Positions 9,549-20,103 are shown, counted from the first letter of the stretch. The stretch is 64,000 bases of DNA from Paraburkholderia rhizosphaerae (GCF_004366595.1 NZ_SORE01000010.1:62001-126000); one strand, 5' to 3'. Numbers and translations are program-made. The notes: generated from the letters alone by a model not told the origin.

Positions 9549-12245
9549 TTACGATCCCGTCTTCCGCGCGGTCGATTTCGTTGCCGGCTTGGTCGCAGTT
9601 TTCTTCGCCGGGGCCTTTTTCGCCGCCGCTGCCTTGACCGCCGTACCCTTCGACGCCGTCTTTGCCGGCGGTTTTTCCGCAGTCAGCACATCGGTGTCCG
9701 CGGCCTCGTCGTTCGCGGCTTCGGCTGCACTGCCTCGCGCGGCGGCCGCCTTGCCGCCAGCCGATTTCGCGGCAGCCTTCGCCGAGGGTTCCTTCTTCTC
9801 AAACTCGAAGCCGATCTTGCCGTCGCTCTGTTTGACGAGGAACGCCTTGAAGTTCCGGCCGGTACGCGACGACTTGAAGTTGGTCAGCAGGTCGGTGCGG
9901 CCTGCTTCGAGCAGCTTCGCCATCTGCTCGCGCGCGATTTCCTGCTGCAGGATCACCTTGCCGGAACGGAAGTCGCAGGTTTTCGGATTCGCGACCGAGT
10001 TCTCGCACACATAGCTCATCCCGTGCTCGTACACGCGTGCGTGACACTTCGGACAGGCCCCAACCGGCTCCTGAGCCGAGAAGTCCGGTGCTTCGCCGTC
10101 TTCGCCGCCCTGGTCCTGACCGAAGTCGAACTCGAGCTTGTAGTTCTTGATCTCGTCATCGAACGAAAGCTTCAGAATGGCGGAGAACGGGCGGCCCATC
10201 TTGCTGCGGAATCCCGACAGCGGCCCGATTTCCTTCTTCTGTAGTAATTCTTCGACTTCCGGAATTTCGAATTGCCGGCCGCCGGGAATCTTCGAGATCG
10301 AAAATTCGCACTTCGTACAGGCAAAGCGCCGGTAGTTCTCTTTCACCTGACCGCCGCAATTCGGGCATGGCGTTTCGAGCGTCGCGTAGTCGCCCGGAAT
10401 CGTGTCGGAGTCGTATTCCTTCGCGCGCTTGACGATGGTTTGCGTCATGCGGGCAATTTCCTGCATGAACGCGTCGCGGGGCAGATTGCCGCGTTCCATC
10501 TGCGACAGCTTGTATTCCCATTCGCCGGTCAGCTCGGGCGCGGTCAGTTCCTTCACATCGAGCCCGCGCAGCAGCGTCATCAACTGGAATGCCTTCGCGG
10601 TCGGAATCAGCTCGCGGCCTTCGCGGACCAGATACTTTTCGCCGAGCAGACCTTCGATGATCGCGGCTCGCGTAGCCGGCGTGCCCAAACCCTTCGCGGC
10701 CATTGCCTCGCGCAACTCGTCATCTTCGACGAGCTTGCCCGCGCCTTCCATCGCCGACAGCAGCGTCGCTTCGTTGTAACGAGCCGGCGGCTTCGTCACG
10801 AGTTGCTGCGCGGCGATCTTGTCGGTTTTTACCTTTTCGTCCTTCTGCACCGGGACAAGGTTCGCATCTTCGCCAGTCGATTCGCGGCCGTACACCTGCA
10901 ACCAGCCCGGCTCAACCAGCACCTTGCCTTCGGTCTTGAAGTGATGGCCGACCACCTCGGTGATACGCGTCGTGACCTTGTATTCGGCGGCCGGGAAGAA
11001 CACCGCGAGGAAGCGCTTGACGACGAGGTCGTACAACTTCTGCTCCGGTTCCGACAGCGACTTCGGCGCTTGCAGCGTCGGGATGATTGCGAAGTGATCG
11101 CTGATCTTCGAATTGTCGAAGATGCGCTTGTTCGGCTTCACCCAGCCCTTGTCGAGCACCTGCTTTGCGAACGGCAGATAGTTGTTGCTCTCCTTGAGCA
11201 TGTCGAGCGTGCTCTTGACCGTCTCCAGATAGTCTTCGGGCAGCGCGCGCGCATCGGTACGCGGGTAGGTCAGCACCTTGTGTCGTTCGTACAGCGCCTG
11301 CGCGAGCCCGAGCGTGTTCTTCGCCGAAAAGCCGAAGCGGCCGTTGGCCTCGCGCTGCAGGCTGGTCAGGTCGAACAAGGCCGGCGAAAGCTGCGTCGAC
11401 GGTTTCGATTCCTCACTGACGGTGCCGATTTGTCCGCGACACGCGGCGACGATCGTTTCCGCCGCCGGCAGACTCCACAGCCGCGAATCGCGCTTTTCCG
11501 GATCGAACTCGTCGCGCTTGAACTTCGGGTCGTACCAGCGGCCTTCATAGAAACCGGACGCGCAGACGAACTCCGCCTTCACTTCCCAGTAATCGCGCGG
11601 CACGAAGCGGCGAATTTTCTCTTCGCGCTCGACGACAATCGACAACGTCGGCGTTTGCACCCGGCCGACCGTGGTCAGGAAGAAGCCGCCGCCCTTGCTG
11701 TTGAACGCGGTCATCGCGCGCGTGCCGTTGATGCCGACCAGCCAGTCGGCTTCCGAGCGGCAGCGCGCGGCGTCGGCGAGCGGCTGCATGTCGTGGTCGC
11801 TGCGCAGATGCGCAAAGCCATCGCGGATCGCGGCGGGTGTCATCGATTGCAGCCACAGGCGCTGCACCGGCTGCTTCGCTTTCGCGTACTGCGTGATCAG
11901 GCGGAAAATCAGCTCGCCTTCGCGTCCCGCGTCACATGCGTTGATCAGCTGGTCGATGTCCTTGCGCTTGAGCAGTTTCGTCAGAACTTTGAGCCGCGAC
12001 TCGCTTTTTGCGATCGGGTTGAGGTCGAAATGCGGCGGAATGACTGGCAGATTAGCGAAGCTCCATTTGCCCCGCTTCACTTCGAATTCCTCGGGTGCGG
12101 CGATTTCGACCAGATGGCCGACCGCCGACGAGACGACGTAGTCGTCACTCTCGAAATACTCGTCATGCTTGGTAAAGCCGCCCAAAGCGCGCGCGATGTC
12201 GTTCGCGACGGAAGGCTTTTCGGCGATGATCAGTGCTTTGGACAT
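9549..12245 (-). CDS. topB: DNA topoisomerase III (type IA)
   Basis: This 898-residue type IA topoisomerase passes single strands and resolves recombination or replication intermediates. The Toprim domain starts with ALIIAEKPSVA and contains NACDAGREGELIFR near residue 105. The active-site tyrosine is Tyr327 in TYPRTDAR. Two C-terminal zinc ribbons follow: CPNC...CTKC, and CPKC with a later CENSVANPKTC. The final 70 residues are Ala/Lys-rich repeats (AAAKKAPAKKTATKPATK), probably a nonspecific DNA-binding tail. It is the last gene of a dprA - thioredoxin-like - topB series and has its own likely promoter. Confidence 0.95.
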   Translation of the reverse strand: MSKALIIAEKPSVANDIARALGGFTKHDEYFESDDYVVSSAVGHLVEIAAPEEFEVKRGKWSFANLPVIPPHFDLNPIAKSESRLKVLTKLLKRKDIDQLINACDAGREGELIFRLITQYAKAKQPVQRLWLQSMTPAAIRDGFAHLRSDHDMQPLADAARCRSEADWLVGINGTRAMTAFNSKGGGFFLTTVGRVQTPTLSIVVEREEKIRRFVPRDYWEVKAEFVCASGFYEGRWYDPKFKRDEFDPEKRDSRLWSLPAAETIVAACRGQIGTVSEESKPSTQLSPALFDLTSLQREANGRFGFSAKNTLGLAQALYERHKVLTYPRTDARALPEDYLETVKSTLDMLKESNNYLPFAKQVLDKGWVKPNKRIFDNSKISDHFAIIPTLQAPKSLSEPEQKLYDLVVKRFLAVFFPAAEYKVTTRITEVVGHHFKTEGKVLVEPGWLQVYGRESTGEDANLVPVQKDEKVKTDKIAAQQLVTKPPARYNEATLLSAMEGAGKLVEDDELREAMAAKGLGTPATRAAIIEGLLGEKYLVREGRELIPTAKAFQLMTLLRGLDVKELTAPELTGEWEYKLSQMERGNLPRDAFMQEIARMTQTIVKRAKEYDSDTIPGDYATLETPCPNCGGQVKENYRRFACTKCEFSISKIPGGRQFEIPEVEELLQKKEIGPLSGFRSKMGRPFSAILKLSFDDEIKNYKLEFDFGQDQGGEDGEAPDFSAQEPVGACPKCHARVYEHGMSYVCENSVANPKTCDFRSGKVILQQEIAREQMAKLLEAGRTDLLTNFKSSRTGRNFKAFLVKQSDGKIGFEFEKKEPSAKAAAKSAGGKAAAARGSAAEAANDEAADTDVLTAEKPPAKTASKGTAVKAAAAKKAPAKKTATKPATKSTARKTGS

Positions 12246-12367
12246 GACTTTTGTGAGTGGTGATTTCGGGTGTCACCGGCGCGGATCGCGTCCTTACCTG
12301 ACGCTCGTTCGCTTTCCGGTTGCGCACCTGAGTGCTGTACCTGGGTTACGTACCTATTAACGACCGC

Positions 12368-12395
12368 TTTATAGCACATGCCGCCGTAGCGGCAA
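12368..12395 (-). promoter_or_regulatory. Likely sigma-70 promoter of topB
   Basis: On the minus strand, TTGCCG (complement of 12390-12395) and TATAAA (complement of 12368-12373) are separated by 16 bases. The predicted start is about 115 bases before the topB ATG. Confidence 0.5.
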
Positions 12396-12530
12396 CCGAC
12401 GCGGAAAAGCGGCCCATCTTAATTGCGTGCCCGTGCATTCAGCAAGCGTGGCACAACCGGCTCCGGATTATTTCGCAATTCGCATGCCGGTCAACAGTGT
12501 CGGCGAACTCGCCGACACGTTGGATAAATG

Positions 12531-12908
12531 TCACACCGCTGCGAGCGCCGGCCTTAGTTTCGGCGCACCGGTCACGCCCGGCAGCGCAGTCAAATCGACC
12601 AGCATGCGTTCGACAATCCCCGGTTGCGGCAGCACGGTGCCGAAGAAGCGGGTTGTCACTGCATCTTCGATCAGAATGGTCGGGAAATTCTCCACGTCAA
12701 GGTCGTCGAAGCGATCCGCGTGCGTTTCGATGTCGATCCATGCAAAACAGATTTCCGGATGCCGGTCTGCGATTGCGTCGAATGCCTGCTGGTATTCCCG
12801 ACAGGTTCCGCACCACTGTGCGCACAGACACGCAACGAATAGCGTGTCGCGATCGTTGACGCGCTCTGCAATTCGGTCCGGGTCGGTGTCGAGATTCAGC
12901 GCGGGCAT
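12531..12908 (-). CDS. Thioredoxin-family protein
   Basis: This 125-residue protein has a thioredoxin fold with active site WCGTC (32-36) and the expected cis-proline loop NFPTIL (Pro76). The WCGTC site differs from the classical WCGPC, suggesting a different redox potential or partner. It has no signal peptide, so it is cytoplasmic. It lies 58 bases after dprA in the same direction and probably shares its transcript. Confidence 0.85.
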   Translation of the reverse strand: MPALNLDTDPDRIAERVNDRDTLFVACLCAQWCGTCREYQQAFDAIADRHPEICFAWIDIETHADRFDDLDVENFPTILIEDAVTTRFFGTVLPQPGIVERMLVDLTALPGVTGAPKLRPALAAV

Positions 12909-12966
12909 GGAAATTCCTTGAGACTCGTTTTTCGTAAGCGATTTGGCGCGAATGTAGCACGGCGCG

Positions 12967-14127
12967 TCACCGGCGGTGACCGGCGCGGACGTAGCGACCC
13001 CCGTGCAGCGCGGTCAGGTGGCCCGATAGTTCGAGCTGCAGCAGCGCGCCCTGGAGCGCCGTTGTGTCCATTTCGGTGCGTGCGGCGAGGATTTCAAGCG
13101 TCGCGGGCGCATGGCCGAGCGCGTCGAGCAGCCGTTGGGCGTCGGGCGGCAATGCGCCAGGGGCTGCGTCGTTCTGCGACAACAGCGGTAGCTGGGTGCC
13201 GGCTATGACGGTTTTATCGGACGGCGGTAACGCCGGTGCGCCCAGCTCCTCGAGGACGTCCTCTGGCGTTTCGATAAGCTTTGCGCCCTGCTTGATCATG
13301 CGGTGGCACCCGCGCGACAGCGGGGCGTGAATCGAGCCGGGCAGCGCGAAGACATCCCGCCCCATTTCATTTGCCAGCCGCGCGGTGATCAGCGAACCGG
13401 ACCGCATTGCCGCCTCGACGATCAGTACGCCATTGACCAGCCCCGCGATCAGGCGATTGCGCTGCGGGAAGTGCGCGGGACGCGCGGGCGTGCCAAGCGG
13501 CCATTCGGACAGAATCGCACCGGTCGCGGCAATGTCCCGCGCCAGTCCGTGGTGCGTAGACGGATAGACGATATCGGCGCCCGTTCCGACGACGGCGATC
13601 GTCCCGGCCCGGCCAGCCAGCGCGCCGCGATGCGCGGCCGCATCGATGCCGAGCGCGAGTCCTGAAACGACGACCACGCCCGCCTCGGAAAACACGCGGG
13701 AAAATCGCTGCGCGTCTTCCGCGCCTTGCGGCGTCGCGTTGCGGCTGCCGACCACCGCGACGCTGCACGCGTGCAGTGGCGCAAGGCATCCTTTTACATA
13801 TAGCAACGGCGGCGGATCGGACATCGTCAGCAGCATTGGCGGATAAGCCGGGTCGTCGAGCGTGAGCAAGGTGTTGCCCGGCGTGTCGCGCCACGCGAGC
13901 ACCGCGTCAAGCTGCATCGCGAAATCCGCGCCGGGCGTGCCGAGTATCGCGCGGGCGGATGCTTCGCCCGTCACGAGCGCAAGCGATTCGAACGGTTGAT
14001 CGAGTACCGCGTCGGGCAGGCCAAAGTGATTGAGCAACATGCGCAGTGCGGCGGGTTTCAGGCCGGGCGCCATCGTCAGCCGCAGCCATGCGGCGACTTC
14101 CCGATCGGTTTTCGCTATGGATTGCAT
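12967..14127 (-). CDS. dprA: DNA-processing protein DprA (Smf)
   Basis: This protein of about 386 residues loads RecA on incoming single-stranded DNA during transformation. The Rossmann-like core begins VAVVGSRNATPQGAE. VVSGLALGIDAAAHRGAL and the GAILSEWPLGT and FPQRNRLIAGL blocks are typical of DprA. A C-terminal winged-helix domain (DALGHAPATLEILAARTEMD) is also present. The ATG at 14127 gives an MQSIAKTD start with GGAGG 12 bases upstream, and a GTG at 14154 is the alternative. It is divergent from def-fmt, a common arrangement in related bacteria. Confidence 0.93.
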   Translation of the reverse strand: MQSIAKTDREVAAWLRLTMAPGLKPAALRMLLNHFGLPDAVLDQPFESLALVTGEASARAILGTPGADFAMQLDAVLAWRDTPGNTLLTLDDPAYPPMLLTMSDPPPLLYVKGCLAPLHACSVAVVGSRNATPQGAEDAQRFSRVFSEAGVVVVSGLALGIDAAAHRGALAGRAGTIAVVGTGADIVYPSTHHGLARDIAATGAILSEWPLGTPARPAHFPQRNRLIAGLVNGVLIVEAAMRSGSLITARLANEMGRDVFALPGSIHAPLSRGCHRMIKQGAKLIETPEDVLEELGAPALPPSDKTVIAGTQLPLLSQNDAAPGALPPDAQRLLDALGHAPATLEILAARTEMDTTALQGALLQLELSGHLTALHGGRYVRAGHRR

Positions 14128-14417
14128 TGAAACGTCAAACCTCCAGCGCGGCACCCGCGAGCGGTCGCCATGCTAAAATTTTCATGATCCGAAATGAATG
14201 TCGACCTAAAACACACGGTGACGCTGCGGGTTCGCGCATGAACCCGTCGATTCGGGCCGCAATGCGTCCCTCTCGCGTGCCTCTCGTGCCCTTCGTACGT
14301 TGAATCGAAAGGCTTCTGTCGCTATCTATCCTGTGCGCATGCCGCCAGGCTGACAAGCTGGCCGAACGGCCAATTGCGCGACTTTCGCGTCCGTGGCGGC
14401 GCGCTTCACTGAACCTG

Positions 14418-14927
14418 ATGACCATGGCTTTACTGAACATCCTCAATTACCCGGACAAGCGCTTGCACAAGGTTGCGAAGCCGGTCGCGGCGGTCGACGA
14501 CCGCATCCGCAAGCTGGTCGCCGACATGGCCGAAACGATGTATGCGGCGCCCGGCGTTGGCCTCGCGGCCACGCAGGTCGACGTGCACGAGCGCGTGATC
14601 GTGATCGACGTGTCGGATACCCACGACGAACTGCGCGTGTTCATCAACCCGGAAATCATCTGGTCGAGCAACGAGAAGAAGGTCTCCGAGGAAGGCTGCC
14701 TGTCGGTGCCGGGTATCTACGACAACGTCGAGCGTGCCGAAAAAGTGCGCGTACGCGCGCTCAACGAAAAGGGCGAGACCTACGAGGTCGACTGCGAAGA
14801 TCTGCTTGCTGTTTGCATCCAGCACGAGATGGATCACCTGATGGGGCGCGTGTTCGTCGAATATCTGTCGTCGCTGAAGCAAACACGCATCAAGAGCAAG
14901 ATGAAGAAGCTCGCGCACGCGATGTGA
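14418..14927 (+). CDS. def: Peptide deformylase
   Basis: This 169-residue metalloenzyme removes the N-formyl group from new proteins. All three signature motifs are present: [13 protein letters not shown] with the metal-binding Cys, and HEMDHL with two metal-binding His. A second in-frame ATG two codons later ([11 protein letters not shown]) would fit as well. It is followed 76 bases later by fmt, which adds the formyl group to initiator tRNA, so the two ends of the formylation cycle are together. Confidence 0.97.
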   Translation: MTMALLNILNYPDKRLHKVAKPVAAVDDRIRKLVADMAETMYAAPGVGLAATQVDVHERVIVIDVSDTHDELRVFINPEIIWSSNEKKVSEEGCLSVPGIYDNVERAEKVRVRALNEKGETYEVDCEDLLAVCIQHEMDHLMGRVFVEYLSSLKQTRIKSKMKKLAHAM

Positions 14928-15003
14928 CGTGCTGGATGAGCGTTGTTAGTTTTGCCGTTGCTTCATCACGGTTTTTGTCGCTTCGCACTAGACGTTTCTG
15001 CTC

Positions 15004-16002
15004 ATGAGTCATTCGTTGCGCGTTATTTTTGCCGGCACGCCCGAGTTCGCGGCGGCCGCACTGGCCGCGATTCATCAGGCGGGGTTTGCGGTGCCGCTCG
15101 TGCTGACGCAACCCGACCGGCCTGCCGGACGCGGCATGAAACTGCAGGCGAGCCCGGTCAAGCGGTACGCGCAGGAGCATGGCCTCGCGGTTGCGCAGCC
15201 GCCGTCGCTGCGCCGTAATGGCAAGTTCCCCGCTGAAGCCGCGGCGGCGATCGATCTGCTGCGCGCGACACCGCACGACGTGATGGTGGTTGCGGCCTAC
15301 GGGCTGTTGTTGCCGCAGGAAGTGCTCGACATCCCGCCGCGCGGCTGCATCAATATTCACGCTTCGCTTTTGCCGCGCTGGCGCGGCGCCGCGCCGATCC
15401 ACCGCGCAATCGAAGCCGGCGATACGGAAACCGGCATCACGCTGATGCAGATGGACGCGGGCCTCGACACGGGCCCGATGATCGTCGACACGCGCACGCC
15501 GATTCGCGAGGACGACACCACCGCGACCTTGCATGACCGGCTTGCCGCGGCAGGCGCGCACCTGATTGTCGACGCGCTGGCGACGCTCGAGCGCGATGGC
15601 AGGCTGCCTTCTACGCCACAGCCGGCAGACGCCACGACCTACGCGGAAAAGATCGGCAAGCAGGAAGCGGTACTCGATTGGCGGCGTGCAGCCGTCGAAC
15701 TCGCGCGCCAGGTGCGCGCGTTCGATCCGTTCCCGGGTGGCGCGGCGACACTCGACGGCACGCAGCTGAAGATCTGGTCCGCAAGTGCGGTTCCGGCATC
15801 GCGCGCCGCGCAGCCTGGCACGATCATCGACGTCAGCGCGGATGGCGTGGTCGTCGCGTGCGGCGACGGTGCGCTGCGCGTGACGCAACTGCAAAAGCCA
15901 GGCGGCAAGCGCTTACCCGCGCCCGAATTTCTGGCCGGTTCGACGCTCGCGGTCGGCCAGCGCTTTGAGCAACCAGGCAAACAGCCAAGCCCAGCGCGGT
16001 GA
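15004..16002 (+). CDS. fmt: Methionyl-tRNA formyltransferase
   Basis: This 332-residue enzyme transfers a formyl group from 10-formyl-THF to Met-tRNAi. The N-terminal domain contains [17 protein letters not shown], with the catalytic Asn and His, and [12 protein letters not shown] with the catalytic Asp. The C-terminal OB-like tRNA-binding domain starts near residue 210. Length and order behind def are typical. Confidence 0.97.
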   Translation: MSHSLRVIFAGTPEFAAAALAAIHQAGFAVPLVLTQPDRPAGRGMKLQASPVKRYAQEHGLAVAQPPSLRRNGKFPAEAAAAIDLLRATPHDVMVVAAYGLLLPQEVLDIPPRGCINIHASLLPRWRGAAPIHRAIEAGDTETGITLMQMDAGLDTGPMIVDTRTPIREDDTTATLHDRLAAAGAHLIVDALATLERDGRLPSTPQPADATTYAEKIGKQEAVLDWRRAAVELARQVRAFDPFPGGAATLDGTQLKIWSASAVPASRAAQPGTIIDVSADGVVVACGDGALRVTQLQKPGGKRLPAPEFLAGSTLAVGQRFEQPGKQPSPAR

Positions 16003-16146
16003 ATCCGGGCGAACCGCCAGGCACGTAGCGCGGCAAACAATAACAGCCGGCGAACGCGATTGCCATCGTCCGTTCGGCCGACTCCCTTGGTCGCTTTGCC
16101 GCGCGTTAGAATCGTCGATGCAAATGCATCCACTTTCGAGACCTTC

Positions 16147-16800
16147 ATGTTCGGCATTACCCACTTCGGATTTTTTCTCGTCGCCGTCTTTCTGCTGAAT
16201 GTCACGCCGGGTCCCGATACCGCGTACATCGTCGGTCGCAGCGTCGCGCAAGGGCGCTCCGCGGGGCTGATGTCCGCGCTGGGTATTTCCGCCGGCTGCT
16301 GCGTGCATTCGCTTGCGTGTGCATTTGGCCTGACCGCTGTGCTCGCCGCATCGGCCACCGCATTCACGGTGATCAAGTTCGTTGGCGCGATCTATCTGAT
16401 TTACCTCGGTGTGCGGCTGGTCTTTACTAAAACTGAGCGCAACGCGTCCGACACTGCCAGCGCGCAGCAGCAGCGCATGCCGGGCGCGCAGAAGTCGATG
16501 CGGCAGCTGTTTCTGCAAGGGTTCTGGACCAACGTGCTGAACCCGAAGGTCGTGCTGTTCTTCGTGTCGTTTTTCCCGCAGTTCGTGAGCACCGGCACCG
16601 ACCATAAAGCGTTGGCGTTTCTCGCACTCGGCGTCGTATTCGTGTTGATGAGCACCGTGTGGAACGGCTTCGTCGCATGGGTCGCCGGTAGCGTCACACG
16701 CCGCTTTTCCGGCAAGCCCGGCGTGAAAAAGTGGCTCGACCGCGTGGTTGGCGGCGCGTTCGTCGGGCTAGGCCTAAAGCTGGCGACTGCGGCGCGCTGA
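16147..16800 (+). CDS. LysE/RhtB-type amino-acid exporter
   Basis: This membrane protein of about 217 residues starts MFGITHFGFFLVAVFLLNVTP. The PGPDTAYIVGRSVAQGR stretch after the first membrane helix and the GFWTNVLNPKVVLFFVSFFPQF stretch (given in part) are hallmarks of the LysE/RhtB family. Six hydrophobic segments are visible. It probably exports an amino acid or homoserine lactone-type solute, and the substrate is unknown. An earlier in-frame ATG at 16060 adds polar sequence unlike the family. It sits 144 bases after fmt and is not clearly part of that operon. Confidence 0.87.
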   Translation: MFGITHFGFFLVAVFLLNVTPGPDTAYIVGRSVAQGRSAGLMSALGISAGCCVHSLACAFGLTAVLAASATAFTVIKFVGAIYLIYLGVRLVFTKTERNASDTASAQQQRMPGAQKSMRQLFLQGFWTNVLNPKVVLFFVSFFPQFVSTGTDHKALAFLALGVVFVLMSTVWNGFVAWVAGSVTRRFSGKPGVKKWLDRVVGGAFVGLGLKLATAAR

Positions 16801-16898
16801 TTGAATTTTTCCGGTATGCCCATATCTAACAATTAGCTTACAATCACTCGCCGTTCCTGACGGCGTGACACAGGGTTTCCGGGCAAGGAGTACTGGAT

Positions 16899-17756
16899 AT
16901 GTTCAACTGGGTTAAAACCGCGATGTTGATGGCCGCGATCACGGGCCTTTTCATCGTGATCGGCGGCATGATCGGCGGGCAACGCGGGATGATGATCGCG
17001 TTGCTGCTCGCGCTCGGCATGAACTTCTTTTCCTATTGGTTCTCGGACAAGATGGTTCTGCGCATGTACAACGCGCACGAGGTGGACGAAACCAGCGCGC
17101 CGCAGTTCTACCGGATGGTGCGTGACCTCGCGACGCGAGCGAATCTGCCGATGCCGCGCGTCTACCTGATCGACGAAGATCAGCCCAACGCGTTTGCGAC
17201 CGGGCGGAACCCCGAGCACGCGGCGGTCGCCGCGACCACCGGCATTCTGCGCGTGCTTTCGGAGCGGGAAATGCGCGGCGTCATGGCGCATGAACTGGCG
17301 CACGTGAAGCACCGCGACATTCTGATCTCGACCATCTCAGCGACGATGGCCGGCGCGATTTCCGCGCTGGCGAACTTCGCGATGTTCTTTGGCGGCCGTG
17401 ACGAAAATGGCCGGCCTGCGAATCCGATCGCGAGTATCGCGGTCGCGCTGCTTGCGCCTATTGCGGGCGCGATGATCCAGATGGCAATATCACGCGCCCG
17501 TGAATTCGAAGCGGACCGCGGAGGCGCGCAGATTTCCGGCGACCCGCAAGCGCTGGCGGTGGCGCTCGACAAGATCCATCGCTACGCGAGCGGCATTCCG
17601 TTCCCGACGGCGGAGGCGCATCCGTCCACCGCACAGATGATGATCATGAATCCATTGTCGGGTGGCGGTATCGCTAGCCTGTTTTCGACCCATCCATCCA
17701 CCGAGGAGCGTATTGCGCGCCTGATGGAAATGTCGCGGACGGGGCGATTCGACTAA
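16899..17756 (+). CDS. htpX: Membrane zinc protease HtpX
   Basis: This 285-residue protein has two N-terminal membrane helices (about 5-25 and 28-48), the catalytic HELAH at 131-135, a further hydrophobic pair, and the Glu ligand in [10 protein letters not shown]. It is the heat-stress membrane quality-control protease that works with FtsH. The gene has an AAGGAG ribosome site and a strong terminator. A TACAAT-like -10 occurs at 16839-16844, but I could not find a convincing -35 or a heat-shock promoter. Confidence 0.95.
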   Translation: MFNWVKTAMLMAAITGLFIVIGGMIGGQRGMMIALLLALGMNFFSYWFSDKMVLRMYNAHEVDETSAPQFYRMVRDLATRANLPMPRVYLIDEDQPNAFATGRNPEHAAVAATTGILRVLSEREMRGVMAHELAHVKHRDILISTISATMAGAISALANFAMFFGGRDENGRPANPIASIAVALLAPIAGAMIQMAISRAREFEADRGGAQISGDPQALAVALDKIHRYASGIPFPTAEAHPSTAQMMIMNPLSGGGIASLFSTHPSTEERIARLMEMSRTGRFD

Positions 17757-18088
17757 GCGCAAATCCGCGTAGTGCGGCGGCGCTGCGATGCGGGCGTGAA
17801 AAACGGGCGAGTCTGAGCGGACTCGCCCGTTTTGTGTTTTTGTATGGGACGCGCGCGTTATCGTCACCGGCAAGAGGCAAGCGGAAAGCAGTGAGTCAGC
17901 AAGCGGTAAGCTAGAATTCAACCACGCGCACGACCCGAAACCACCACCGGAACCCGCCCACAGCGGTCAACCGGCACTGTTGCTGATCATGCACACGCTC
18001 AGCGCCGCAGGTCTGCCCAATATCCGCGCCACGCTACAATGTGCCGTTTAGATTGCACGCACTTCCTGTGCCCGCCCTGTCCCTTTTC
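17757..18088. other. Intergenic region htpX-rsmB
   Basis: It holds the htpX terminator and a possible rsmB promoter: CTGCCC at 18013-18018 and TACAAT at 18035-18040, 16 bases apart. The predicted start near 18047 lies after a possible GTG start of rsmB at 18041, which supports the ATG at 18089. No gene is seen. Confidence 0.45.
17799..17833 (+). terminator. Intrinsic terminator of htpX
   Basis: AAAACGGGCGAGT pairs with ACTCGCCCGTTTT across an 8-base loop, followed by GTGTTTTTG. Confidence 0.9.
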
Positions 18089-19516
18089 ATGACCCGAAAG
18101 CCGTCCCCACGCGCCGCCGCACCGTCGACGCGCGCTCGCGAATCCCGCCTTGCCACGCCGCAACTTGCTCCGGAGTCGCTCGGCTTCGCGCTCGATTGCG
18201 CGGCCCAGGCGGTCGGCTCGGTGCGCCTTGGCGCCGCGTTGCCCGCGGCGCTCGCTACGGTATTCGCATCGCTGCCCGAAGGCAGCGCAGCCGCGGCACA
18301 CGGCGCGGTGCAGGACATCGCGTACCGGACAATGCGGCGTCTTGGCCTGGCCGAGTGGCTAGTCGCGAAGCTGATCCACAAGGCGCCGCCGCCGCACGTC
18401 GCGCATCTGCTTGCGTGCGCGTTCGCGCTGCTGATCGATGACGAATCCGCCGCCGCCTACACGCCGTTCACCGTCGTCGACCAGGCCGTCGACGCGGTTG
18501 GCGCGCGCCGCGAATTTGCATTCGCGAAGGGCTTGACCAACGCGGTGCTGCGCAACTTCCTGCGCGAGCGCGATGCGCTGATCGCCGAGTCGCAGCGTGA
18601 CGAAGTGGCGCGCTGGAACTACCCGCGCTGGTGGATCGAAGCGGTGCGCCAGGCATGGCCCGACGCATGGCAGCGCATTCTCGAAGCGGGCAACACGCAA
18701 GGCCCATTGACGCTGCGCGTGAATATCCGCCGGTCAAGCGTCGACGACTATCTGCAAACGTTGCGCGATCATCAGATTGCCGCGACCCAGGTCGGCTCGC
18801 AGGCCGTTCGCCTCGACGCGCCGATGCCCGTCGACCGCATTCCCGGCTTCCGCGATGGCGTCGTCTCCGTGCAGGACGCCGGCGCGCAACTCGCCGCGCA
18901 ATCGCTTGCCGTGCGCAACGGCATGCGCGTGCTCGATGCGTGCGCGGCGCCCGGCGGCAAGACCGGTCACCTGCTCGAACTGGCGGATCTCGATCTCGTC
19001 GCGCTGGAAAGCGACCGCTCACGTGCGCAACGCATCGGTGAAAACCTGCGGCGCCTGGGTCTCGACGCGGATGTTCGTATCGGCGACGCGGGCAATCCAT
19101 CCGCGTGGCACGACCCAGCCGAACCGCTGTTCGACCGCATCCTCGCCGATGTGCCGTGTTCCGCATCGGGCATCGTGCGTCGCCATCCGGACATTCGCTG
19201 GCTGCGTCGCGCGGCCGATATCCCCGCGCTCGTCGCCGAGCAGCGGCGCATCCTTGCCGCATTGTGGCCGCTCGTGAAACCAGGCGGCGAATTGCTGTAC
19301 GTCACCTGCTCGATCCTGCCCGATGAAGGCGAGATGCAGGCACTGTGGTTTGAAAGCAACCATCAGGATGCGGTACGATTGGACGCGCCGGGGCAGCTGC
19401 TGCCCGCAGTCGCTCGCGCGCCCGCCGATACATCGGCCGGTTCTCGTGCCGGAGGGACCACCGGCTCGAACCCAGACCACGACGGATTTTTCTACGCGCG
19501 CTTTCAGAAACGGTGA
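18089..19516 (+). CDS. rsmB: 16S rRNA m5C967 methyltransferase RsmB
   Basis: This 475-residue RNA methyltransferase has an N-terminal NusB-like domain (about 40-170) and a SAM-binding domain with DACAAPGGKTGHLLEL. The two catalytic cysteines are in DVPCSASG (Cys357) and VTCSI (Cys407). It methylates C967 of 16S rRNA. The stop codon overlaps the GTG start of the next gene, so translation is coupled to the DUF4390 protein and then the NtrY-like kinase. Confidence 0.95.
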   Translation: MTRKPSPRAAAPSTRARESRLATPQLAPESLGFALDCAAQAVGSVRLGAALPAALATVFASLPEGSAAAAHGAVQDIAYRTMRRLGLAEWLVAKLIHKAPPPHVAHLLACAFALLIDDESAAAYTPFTVVDQAVDAVGARREFAFAKGLTNAVLRNFLRERDALIAESQRDEVARWNYPRWWIEAVRQAWPDAWQRILEAGNTQGPLTLRVNIRRSSVDDYLQTLRDHQIAATQVGSQAVRLDAPMPVDRIPGFRDGVVSVQDAGAQLAAQSLAVRNGMRVLDACAAPGGKTGHLLELADLDLVALESDRSRAQRIGENLRRLGLDADVRIGDAGNPSAWHDPAEPLFDRILADVPCSASGIVRRHPDIRWLRRAADIPALVAEQRRILAALWPLVKPGGELLYVTCSILPDEGEMQALWFESNHQDAVRLDAPGQLLPAVARAPADTSAGSRAGGTTGSNPDHDGFFYARFQKR

Positions 19517-20103
19517 TCACCCAACGCCTTTTTCCGCTACGGCTCGCGGTCGCGCTCTGGCTGGCGCTGGTCCTTTGCTTGACCGCGGCCGGCCCGGCGC
19601 GCGCAGATTCGATCTCGGTTCAGCGCGCGTCGCTGCAGTCGGACGGCAATGGGTGGAGCCTCGACGCGCGGTTCGAGTTCGAACTGAACAGCAACCTCGA
19701 GGAAGCAGTCAATAAAGGCATTCCGCTTTACTTCACGACCGACTTCGAGCTGAGCCGCCCGCGCTGGTACTGGTTCGACGAGCAGCCGGTCAGTGTGTCG
19801 CAGAGCATTCGCCTGTCGTTCCAGCCGCTCACGCGCGAATACCGCGTATCGACAGGTGGCCTGCAACTCGGTTTCAGTTCGCTGAACGAGGCGCTTTCCG
19901 TGATCAAGCACGTGACGTCATGGCATGTGATCGACCGCAACCAGGTTCGTGTGGGGGAGACCTACACCGCATCGGTGCGTATGCAGCTCGATATCGCACT
20001 GATGCCCAAGCCATTCCAGATCGACGCGGTCAATAACCGCGACTGGAATCTTGCTTCCGACTGGAAGCGTTTTACCTTCACGGTGAGCGATCGTGCTAAA
20101 TAG
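19513..20103 (+). CDS. DUF4390 exported protein
   Basis: This 196-residue protein has an N-terminal signal or anchor (LRLAVALWLALVLCLTAAGPARA) and the DUF4390 pattern in the rest (FTTDFELSRPRWYWFDE, SFQPLTREYRVS). Its GTG start overlaps the rsmB stop, and its end overlaps the next gene by 11 bases. This placement between rsmB and an NtrY/NtrX-like pair is a conserved betaproteobacterial arrangement. Function is unknown. A periplasmic role linked to the sensor kinase is possible from context only. Confidence 0.85.
   Translation: MITQRLFPLRLAVALWLALVLCLTAAGPARADSISVQRASLQSDGNGWSLDARFEFELNSNLEEAVNKGIPLYFTTDFELSRPRWYWFDEQPVSVSQSIRLSFQPLTREYRVSTGGLQLGFSSLNEALSVIKHVTSWHVIDRNQVRVGETYTASVRMQLDIALMPKPFQIDAVNNRDWNLASDWKRFTFTVSDRAK

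Noticed and set aside
10272..12263. Very long open frame antisense to topB
   Set aside because: It is a shadow of topB caused by GC-rich third positions. It has no ribosome site or recognisable domain, while topB has a complete set of motifs.
18041..18088. GTG start at 18041 for rsmB
   Set aside because: It lies directly after a likely -10 element, before the expected transcription start, and adds residues unlike the family.
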